From Desulfobacteraceae bacterium (GTDB lineage: Bacteria > Desulfobacterota > DSM-4660 > Desulfatiglandales > Desulfatiglandaceae): 11,560 nt of DNA. Within the stretch, counting starts at the first letter, position 1. The number at the start of each line of letters is the position of its first letter. The notes beneath the pieces are model-generated. The model was not told the origin of the DNA. It did no database searches and was given only the letters and a program-made list of their open reading frames with translations. Location: assembly GCA_020349865.1 (NCBI GenBank), contig CP070700.1, forward strand, positions 3,607,242 through 3,618,801. The letters are read 5' to 3'. The translations under genes and the position numbers were made by a program. This document shows, piece after piece, positions 5,478-11,560 of this stretch.

Positions 5478-5507
5478 TTTACAGAACAAATGGGCCGTTG
5501 ATATAAT
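5478..5507 (+). promoter_or_regulatory. Strong internal promoter just before lptC
   Basis: TTTACA (5478-5483, five of six) is followed after 18 bases by a perfect TATAAT (5502-5507), with the TG of an extended -10 element (TGATATAAT, 5499-5507). The start of transcription would fall near 5514, only about 4 bases before the lptC ATG at 5518. If used, it gives lptC-lptA-lptB-rpoN their own, almost leaderless transcript. In E. coli the lptA-lptB genes also have a separate internal promoter. Confidence 0.6.
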
Positions 5508-5517
5508 AAAGAAGTTA

Positions 5518-6087
5518 ATGAAAAGCTCCCTTACAAGACAATGGCCGCTGATTGGCTTGGGGCTGATGGTGGCTTTGGTGGCCTTTTATCTCATAAGATC
5601 CGGGAAAGAGTATACCCAGCGATCCTTTTTGTGGGAGGCCATGTCAGGTGATGGGGCCAAGCTTAAAGATATACATTACACCCAGGACGATCCTGATAAG
5701 GGGTTGAAATGGGTTCTCGATGCTCGTGAGGTAAGATTTTCTGAAGACAAGAGAGCCATCCTTTTCCACGACTTCCATTTAAAGGTGGCGCCCGAAAACA
5801 GGCCTTATTTCGAACTAAATGGGAAAAGGGGGGATTATTCAAGAGATTCAGGAGAGATCAATCTTTGGGGGAATTTGGAGGGGTTTTCCGGAAACGGGTA
5901 CAGGATTGTCACTGAACACCTTCTGATTAATGAAAAGCGGGGCCACGTGAGTACTGAAAAATCTGTCAAGATATTTGGCCCCTTTTTTTCAGTGGCAGGT
6001 CAGGGCCTTTTTGTTGATTTAGAAAAAGAAAGGCTGCGAATATTGTCAGATGTTACCACTATTTTAGACCAGGGGTCCTTGATTTAA
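5518..6087 (+). CDS. lptC: LPS export protein LptC
   Basis: LptC (189 residues, against about 190 in E. coli) is the bitopic inner-membrane part of the Lpt machine. It takes lipopolysaccharide from the LptB2FG transporter and passes it to LptA in the periplasm. A short basic N-terminus (Lys2, Arg7) is followed by one membrane segment (about residues 10-26, PLIGLGLMVALVAFYLI), and the rest is a periplasmic beta-jellyroll rich in alternating strands. Pieces such as DAREVRFSED (68-77) and LNGKRGDYSR (100-109) fit the LptC pattern. Sequence identity in this family is low, so position between kdsC and lptA is a major part of the evidence. The ATG has little of a ribosome-binding site (AAAGAAG), in line with the very short leader predicted from the promoter at 5478-5507. 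The stop overlaps the lptA start (TAATG). Confidence 0.9.
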   Translation: MKSSLTRQWPLIGLGLMVALVAFYLIRSGKEYTQRSFLWEAMSGDGAKLKDIHYTQDDPDKGLKWVLDAREVRFSEDKRAILFHDFHLKVAPENRPYFELNGKRGDYSRDSGEINLWGNLEGFSGNGYRIVTEHLLINEKRGHVSTEKSVKIFGPFFSVAGQGLFVDLEKERLRILSDVTTILDQGSLI

Positions 6088-6644
6088 TGGAGGGCGCAGC
6101 ATACAGGCCAATTGTTTTGGTAGGAATTCTTTTGTTTGGTTTTATGGCACCTGCTTCGGTAGGCTCTGAAGACTTGCAGAAGGAGGCTGAAAAGGCTGAG
6201 CCAAAGCCAATTATCATAAAATCAAAGACCCTGGAAATAAAAGATAAGACGAAAGTGGTGACATTTGAAGGGGATGTATACGCTGAAGTTAGTGCCAAGA
6301 GCGATGATTTTGTCATAGACTCTCATAAGATCCTTGTTTATTACACGAATCCGCCGTCCCAACAGCAGGATTCAGAGAAGGAATCCAAGATTGACAAGAT
6401 CGTTGCTACCGGTGAAGTGAGGATTAAGCGGGGGCAGGGAGGTGTTGCAACAGCAGAAAAGGCGGTATATTTTCAGCAAGACGAGAAAATCGTGCTTACG
6501 GGCAACCCTGTCGTTAAGCAGGGAAAAGATTTCGTGGAAGGGGATAGAATCACCATTTTCTTAAAAGAAAATCGGAATGTTGTGGAGAGTACCGGTGATA
6601 AGAAGGTGAGGGCCATTATCTTCCCCAGGGGCGAAAAAAGGTAG
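6087..6644 (+). CDS. lptA: LPS transport periplasmic protein LptA
   Basis: LptA (185 residues, the same as in E. coli) forms the periplasmic bridge that carries lipopolysaccharide from LptC to LptD in the outer membrane. A signal peptide is seen: Arg7, hydrophobic stretch about 8-20, likely cut near 24-26. The mature protein is an OstA-type beta-jellyroll, with the signature [21 protein letters not shown] (about 46-66) and a second strand set around [22 protein letters not shown] (about 107-128). A Lys/Glu-rich linker (31-41) precedes the fold, and a polar loop ([14 protein letters not shown], 88-101) interrupts it. The ATG overlaps the last base of the lptC stop, so translation is probably coupled. 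The gene ends in TAG, which overlaps the first possible lptB start (TAGTG). Confidence 0.95.
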   Translation: MEGAAYRPIVLVGILLFGFMAPASVGSEDLQKEAEKAEPKPIIIKSKTLEIKDKTKVVTFEGDVYAEVSAKSDDFVIDSHKILVYYTNPPSQQQDSEKESKIDKIVATGEVRIKRGQGGVATAEKAVYFQQDEKIVLTGNPVVKQGKDFVEGDRITIFLKENRNVVESTGDKKVRAIIFPRGEKR

Positions 6645-7384
6645 TGCTCGTGAGTGCGGCAAATGAAATGCTCCGGGCCGAGGGTCTGGTAAAAATTTAC
6701 GGCGGGAAGACGGTCGTTGACCGTGTGAGCATTGGGATAGAAAGGCAGGATATTGTTGGTCTTCTGGGACCCAACGGGGCGGGTAAGACCACGACGTTTT
6801 ATATGGTGGTGGGTCTGACACGCCCTCATGAGGGGAGGGTCTTTCTCGACGGTCAAGATATCACGAATGATCCCATGTACCTGAGGGCAAGGAAAGGGAT
6901 CAACTATTTAGCCCAGGAGCCCTCTGTATTCCGGAAGTTGACTGTGGAGCAGAACCTGCTGGCCATTTTGGAAACACTTGATATTTCGGCCCGTGAAAGG
7001 AAAGTGCGCCTTGAAAAACATCTGACCGAACTTGATATTGCCCATCTAGCAAAGCAGAAGGCATCGCTCCTATCAGGTGGAGAGCGCCGGAGGCTGGAAA
7101 TTACCCGAGCCTTGGTGACAGATCCGAGGTTTATGTTGTTGGATGAACCGTTTGCAGGAATTGACCCGCTTGCATTAAATGATATCCAACAAATCATTAG
7201 GCAATTGAAAGATCGGGGACTGGGCATTATTATATCAGATCATAACGTCAGGGAAACCTTAAGTGTGTGTGATACGGCGTATGTGATCAGTGAGGGGAAA
7301 ATTGTCGAACATGGTTCTCCTGAAAAGATCTTAAACAGTGAGATTGCTCGATGTGTGTATCTCGGGGAAGATTTTTCTATGTGA
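6644..7384 (+). CDS. lptB: LPS export ABC transporter ATPase LptB
   Basis: LptB is the cytoplasmic ATPase of the LptB2FG transporter that pulls lipopolysaccharide out of the inner membrane. Counting from the GTG at 6644 (246 residues), all ABC motifs are intact: Walker [10 protein letters not shown] (42-50), Q-loop Gln91, signature LSGGERRR (143-150), Walker B FMLLDEP (163-169) with catalytic Glu168, and H-loop His200. The stretches AGIDPLAL (171-178) and SDHNVRETL (198-206) are characteristic of LptB within the ABC family. The start is uncertain: the GTG at 6644 overlaps the lptA stop but is only 2 bases from AAAAAAGG (6634-6641), while the GTG at 6650 is 8 bases from it and is the better choice; the ATG at 6668 is also possible. 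lptF and lptG are not in the window, as is usual. Confidence 0.97.
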   Translation: MLVSAANEMLRAEGLVKIYGGKTVVDRVSIGIERQDIVGLLGPNGAGKTTTFYMVVGLTRPHEGRVFLDGQDITNDPMYLRARKGINYLAQEPSVFRKLTVEQNLLAILETLDISARERKVRLEKHLTELDIAHLAKQKASLLSGGERRRLEITRALVTDPRFMLLDEPFAGIDPLALNDIQQIIRQLKDRGLGIIISDHNVRETLSVCDTAYVISEGKIVEHGSPEKILNSEIARCVYLGEDFSM

Positions 7385-7415
7385 TATTCTTGGTTAAGGT
7401 AGCAACTGTTATATT

Positions 7416-8861
7416 ATGGCTTTAGAATTACGACAATCTCTTATACTTTCCCAGCAGCTTATCATGACCCCCCAGCTGCAGCAGGCCATTAAGCTCTTGC
7501 AGCTCTCCAGGCTTGAACTTCTTGATACCATCTCGCAGGAAATGGAGGAAAACCCGGTACTGGAAGAACAGACCGTGGCGTCAGCTGAGGAAGAGAGCCG
7601 AAGCGAGGGTGAGAAAGAAGGTTCCGAGCAGGATATTCCCGATCTCCCAGAGGTGACGGTTGAGGAACACGCCCGGGATGATGTGGACTGGGAAAATTAT
7701 ATCTCTGAATACAATACCGGATGGGCTGAAACTGCATATGAGCCAAAAGATACCCCGCCATTTGAAAGTACCACCTCTGCAAAGACCAATCTTTACTCCC
7801 ACCTCCTGTGGCAGTTGAATCTGAGTAACCTTAATGAGGAGCAAAGAGAGATTGGGGTTCATATTATAGGGAATTTGAATGGAGATGGGTATTTGGATAT
7901 TGCACTTGATGAGATATCCACGACCACGGGAGCCCCTATGGAAAGGGTGCTTGAAACGCTCGCCCTAATACAGAATTTTGATCCCATTGGGGTAGCATCC
8001 CGAGACACACGGGAATGTTTACTCATCCAGGCCAGATTTCAGAATCTCGGCGGGACGATTGTTGAAAAGATAATCATGGATCATCTTGGGGATCTGGAAA
8101 ACAGAAAATTTGATCAGATTGCCAAAAGGCTTTCAGTATCGATCGATCAAGTCCTGGCTGCGGTGTCCATTCTGCAGGGACTGGAGCCAAAGCCAGGCAG
8201 ATGCTACTTGGATGAGGAAACGATATATGTTACCCCGGACATTTATGTCTTTAAAGTGGGTGATAAATACGAAATAGTGCAAAACGAAGATGGCCTGCCC
8301 AAGTTGCGGATAAATACCTATTATAAGGATGTTCTGCGTGGTGGAGACTCGGCATCCGCGAATGCGAAGGCATATATCCAGGAGAAGTTGAGATCGGCGG
8401 CCTGGCTCATAAAGAGTATCCACCAGCGGCAAAGGACCATTTACAGGGTGACGGAAAGTATTGTCCGGTTTCAAAAGGGTTTTCTGGATAATGGGATCAC
8501 TAATCTCAGACCTCTTGTACTTCGTGATGTTGCTGAAGACATTGATATGCATGAATCCACCGTGAGCAGAGTGACCACCAACAAATACGTCCATACACCT
8601 CAAGGGATTTTCGAGCTTAAGTTCTTTTTTAATAGCTCGATACGCAGTGTTGATGGAGATGCCGTAGCCTCCGAGAGCGTGAAGGAGCAAATCAGGAAAA
8701 TCGTCAAGATGGAAAAAGGGACCAAGCCTTACAGCGATCAAGAGATATCAGATATTCTAAGAAAGCTAAACATAAGGGTCGCACGTCGAACTGTAGCGAA
8801 ATACCGTGAGTTGATGGGTATCTTACCCTCGAGGAAGCGGAAAAATCCAACACTAAAGTAA
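7416..8861 (+). CDS. rpoN: RNA polymerase sigma-54 factor
   Basis: Sigma54 (481 residues, normal length) directs RNA polymerase to -24/-12 promoters, which open only with an ATP-driven enhancer-binding protein. Domains in order are: region I, Gln- and Leu-rich (1-50, LRQSLILSQQLIMTPQLQQA); an acidic region II (about 52-115); the core-binding domain (about 120-255); and the C-terminal DNA-binding part with a helix-turn-helix (about 367-388, LVLRDVAEDIDMHESTVSRV) and the RpoN box ARRTVAKYRE (456-465), complete and unaltered. The gene starts 31 bases after lptB with only a weak AAGG upstream, so its translation may depend on the operon message. The lptB-rpoN-hpf-ptsN order is widely conserved among Proteobacteria. 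No sigma54 activator gene is in the window. Confidence 0.98.
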   Translation: MALELRQSLILSQQLIMTPQLQQAIKLLQLSRLELLDTISQEMEENPVLEEQTVASAEEESRSEGEKEGSEQDIPDLPEVTVEEHARDDVDWENYISEYNTGWAETAYEPKDTPPFESTTSAKTNLYSHLLWQLNLSNLNEEQREIGVHIIGNLNGDGYLDIALDEISTTTGAPMERVLETLALIQNFDPIGVASRDTRECLLIQARFQNLGGTIVEKIIMDHLGDLENRKFDQIAKRLSVSIDQVLAAVSILQGLEPKPGRCYLDEETIYVTPDIYVFKVGDKYEIVQNEDGLPKLRINTYYKDVLRGGDSASANAKAYIQEKLRSAAWLIKSIHQRQRTIYRVTESIVRFQKGFLDNGITNLRPLVLRDVAEDIDMHESTVSRVTTNKYVHTPQGIFELKFFFNSSIRSVDGDAVASESVKEQIRKIVKMEKGTKPYSDQEISDILRKLNIRVARRTVAKYRELMGILPSRKRKNPTLK

Positions 8862-8865
8862 ATCT

Positions 8866-8894
8866 TTGACTTCTTACTTTTCCTTTTTTAAACT
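8866..8894 (+). promoter_or_regulatory. Possible promoter ahead of hpf
   Basis: TTGACT (8866-8871, five of six) and TAAACT (8889-8894, four of six) are spaced by 17 bases in the 181-base gap between rpoN and hpf. It would allow hpf to be expressed separately from the envelope genes, as expected for a hibernation factor, with a leader of about 140 bases. No terminator follows rpoN. Confidence 0.35.
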
Positions 8895-9042
8895 TATCCT
8901 TTTCGTAATGTTTAAAACTGTTGGCATCCGGTTTGGATCCGGCCGGTTTGTGCATCACTATTCCCTGGTTTCGTGTTTGTAGATATTGATGCGTCCTGGT
9001 GCCAACACGTTTGGATGTTACAGATTGGTTGGGGGGTATTAT

Positions 9043-9582
9043 ATGGATATTACGGTGACATTTAGACATACAGAGCCCATAGAAAGCCTGAAGTCCTACG
9101 CCGAAGAGAAGGTTTCCAAGATCAAGAAATACCTTGATTCCCCTATGGAAGCCCATGTTGTATTGACCGTTGAGAAATTCAGGCATCAGGCGGATGTGAC
9201 TTTTAGCATAAACGGGACCCGGGTCAAGGCGGTTGAAGAAACAGGGGATATGTATTCGGCCATTGACCAGGTCATGGATAAGATTGAAAAGCAGGTCAAA
9301 AGGCATTTGTCAAAGATAAGAAACCGTCGGCCAGAAACCTTGAGGAGTGAAGACAGGTCTGCAATTGGGGAGGCGGATGAGGCTGCAGCATTTGGTCAAG
9401 AGGATACCGTGATAGAGGTTGAAAAGATGGTCGCTAAACCCATGGATCCTGAGGAAGCTGCTATGCAACTAAATCTCTCAAGACAGGAATTTCTTGTCTT
9501 CAGGAATGCCAAATCCAGGGAAATCAACGTGATTTATAAACGCGCGGACGGCAATTTGGGACTTATTGAGCCAGCCGGCTAA
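9043..9582 (+). CDS. hpf: Ribosome hibernation-promoting factor, long form
   Basis: A 179-residue long-form HPF. It binds in the mRNA/tRNA channel of the 30S subunit and, through its C-terminal domain, pairs ribosomes into inactive 100S dimers during starvation. The N-terminal domain (1-95, MDITVTFRHTEP onward) has the beta-alpha fold and the basic helix KQVKRHLSKIRNRR (83-96). A charged linker (about 97-130) leads to the dimerisation domain (about 132-179), with the hallmark pieces MDPEEAAMQLNLS (134-146), FLVFRNA (150-156) and IYKRADGNLGLIEP (164-177). The frame is open back to an ATG at 8986, but 9043 is preferred because it begins at the conserved MDITVTF and is preceded by GGGGGG (9031-9036) at 6 bases. 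Enterobacteria have a short HPF at this locus; the long form is the common one elsewhere. Confidence 0.95.
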   Translation: MDITVTFRHTEPIESLKSYAEEKVSKIKKYLDSPMEAHVVLTVEKFRHQADVTFSINGTRVKAVEETGDMYSAIDQVMDKIEKQVKRHLSKIRNRRPETLRSEDRSAIGEADEAAAFGQEDTVIEVEKMVAKPMDPEEAAMQLNLSRQEFLVFRNAKSREINVIYKRADGNLGLIEPAG

Positions 9583-9667
9583 TTTCTTTCGGAGTCCCAC
9601 TACTGTCCTTTATGTATGTAAGGATTGACAACAGCCAGTCCTTAATCGGGTAAACGGAACAATCAGG

Positions 9668-10129
9668 ATGAAACTTCCAGAAATAATAGAAGAAGAATAT
9701 ATTATTCCAGAGCTTAAGGCAAAGGATAAAAAGGGCGTTTTGGAAGAACTGGCAGAAGTAATATCCAATCATGAGCCCTCTATAGACAAAGCAGCCCTTG
9801 TCAAAGTTCTTGTGGAAAGAGAACGTCTGGGAAGCACAGGCATTGGTGATGGTGTCGCCATACCCCATGGGAAGATGAACGGGGTCAGACATCCCATAAT
9901 TTCATTCGGGAGAAGCAAACAAGGGCTTGATTTCGATTCAATGGATGGACAACCGGCCCATCTATTTTTCCTGCTTATAGCGCCGGAAGATTCCTCTGGT
10001 ATCCATCTGCAGGTCTTAGCAAGGATAGCGAAAATCCTGAAAAACAGGGCCTTCCGACAGAAGTTGATGGAGCCCAGCACCAGAAAAGAACTTTATCAGA
10101 CAATTATTGAAACCGATGAGGAATCTTGA
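9668..10129 (+). CDS. ptsN: PTS IIA-like nitrogen-regulatory protein (EIIA-Ntr)
   Basis: A 153-residue cytoplasmic EIIA of the fructose/mannitol type, the last protein of the regulatory (non-transporting) nitrogen phosphotransfer chain EI-Ntr to NPr to EIIA-Ntr. It senses nitrogen and carbon state and controls partner proteins such as potassium transport regulators in other bacteria. The phosphorylated histidine is His67 in GIGDGVAIPHGKM (58-70), the family signature. Other family stretches are ERERLGSTG (50-58) and HLFFLLIAPEDSSGIHLQVLARIAKIL (98-124). Length is typical. The gene follows hpf by 85 bases, as in many Proteobacteria. No EI or NPr gene lies in the window, so the phosphate donor must be encoded elsewhere or beyond the edge. 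Confidence 0.95.
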   Translation: MKLPEIIEEEYIIPELKAKDKKGVLEELAEVISNHEPSIDKAALVKVLVERERLGSTGIGDGVAIPHGKMNGVRHPIISFGRSKQGLDFDSMDGQPAHLFFLLIAPEDSSGIHLQVLARIAKILKNRAFRQKLMEPSTRKELYQTIIETDEES

Positions 10130-10156
10130 TTCCTCTGAAATATACTCAGGAGCGCT

Positions 10157-10554
10157 ATGATTGGACTGCTAATTATTTCTCACTGTGACTTGGGAAAAGA
10201 GTTTTTGAACGCTGCCGAATTCATTGTTGGACGGCTGGAAGCTGCTGACGCCATCTCTATTACCCAAACGACTGAAAGTGAGGATCTTCTGAAGACGATT
10301 TCAAAGAAGATAAAGGGCCTTAACCGTGGTCAAGGGGTCCTTGTCCTTACCGATATGTTTGGAGGGACTCCTTCTAACTTGAGCCTTTCCTTTTTGAAAG
10401 AAGAGAGCGTAGAGGTTCTAACCGGCGTCAATCTGCCAATGGTTGTTGCTGTGGCCCAGGATCGAGATCGCCTGACGCTCAGTGAGTTGGGTGAAAAGGC
10501 CCAGCAGGCTGGAAGAAGAAGCATCGCTTTAGCTGGAAAATTAATAAGATCGGA

Positions 10555-10558
<4 letters not shown>
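10157..10558 (+). CDS. PTS EIIA component, mannose/sorbose family
   Basis: A 133-residue cytoplasmic EIIA-Man-type protein. It receives phosphate on a histidine near the N-terminus and, in sugar transporters, passes it to EIIB. His9 in LLIISHCDLGKEFL (4-17) is the expected site; many family members have HG there, while this one has HC. The second family signature, VLVLTDMFGGTPSNLSL (61-77), is complete, as is TGVNLPM (89-95). A good ribosome-binding site (AGGAG) lies 5 bases before the ATG. No EIIB, EIIC or EIID gene is present, which suggests a regulatory rather than a transport role, as is common in Desulfobacterota. rapZ and hprK, frequent in this gene block in other bacteria, are not present. 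Its stop overlaps the rimI start (ATGA). Confidence 0.9.

Positions 10559-11560
<1,002 letters not shown>

Noticed and set aside
8922..8937. Sigma54-like site TGGCAT-N5-TTGGA before hpf
   Set aside because: The essential GC of the -12 element is GG here, so it is not a credible sigma54 promoter despite the nearby rpoN gene.
8986..9042. 19-residue N-terminal extension of HPF
   Set aside because: The conserved HPF start and a G-rich ribosome-binding site place the start at 9043.
9625..9656. Promoter before ptsN (TTGACA at 9625-9630)
   Set aside because: No -10 box lies at 16-18 bases; the nearest TA-rich hexamer is too far and poor.

Overview
The window looks like a piece of chromosome from an anaerobic, Gram-negative member of the Desulfobacterota (the former Deltaproteobacteria). 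This is inferred from three things: a Kdo and lipopolysaccharide-transport cluster (a Gram-negative outer membrane), the rpoN - long hpf - ptsN - mannose-type EIIA order common in that phylum, and a DUF39 homocysteine-biosynthesis protein typical of methanogens and sulfate reducers. Species level cannot be decided from the sequence alone.

Left region (1-2595). Positions 1 to about 250 are AT-rich and carry no complete gene. They end in the 3' half of a tRNA-Cys(GCA) gene with no matching 5' half, the classic scar of an element integrated in a tRNA gene, so the first 250 bases are probably the end of a mobile element. A gene-poor stretch follows, with a strong terminator at 466-507. Then come three small separate genes: a 100-residue protein of unknown function, a cold-shock protein with its own promoter, long leader and terminator, and a rubrerythrin-like diiron protein. 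A 20-residue CxxCG open frame overlaps the end of the last. Positions 2145-2595 hold no convincing gene but do hold a -10 box, two perfect hairpins and very small open frames.

Middle (2596-3979). A DUF39 (COG1900) gene on the minus strand, predicted to make homocysteine from aspartate semialdehyde, faces away from kdsA. The space between them holds two back-to-back sigma70-type promoters, and the minus-strand one shows that the true start is the ATG at 3771 rather than the longer open frame from 3927.

Right region (3980-11560). Eleven plus-strand genes lie head to tail: kdsA, kdsC, lptC, lptA, lptB, rpoN, hpf, ptsN, a mannose-family EIIA, rimI and gap (cut by the window edge). The first five make Kdo and build the inner-membrane and periplasmic part of the Lpt lipopolysaccharide bridge. 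rpoN, hpf, ptsN and EIIA form a regulatory block (sigma54, ribosome hibernation, nitrogen-type phosphotransfer). rimI and gap concern protein acetylation and glycolysis. Start and stop codons overlap at lptC/lptA, lptA/lptB, EIIA/rimI and rimI/gap. A near-consensus internal promoter just before lptC could uncouple Lpt and rpoN expression from kdsA-kdsC.

No CRISPR array, insertion sequence, rRNA or intact tRNA was seen. No clearly new multi-gene system is evident. The best leads are the tRNA scar, the very short-leader lptC promoter, the structured 2375-2530 stretch and the CxxCG frame after the diiron protein.
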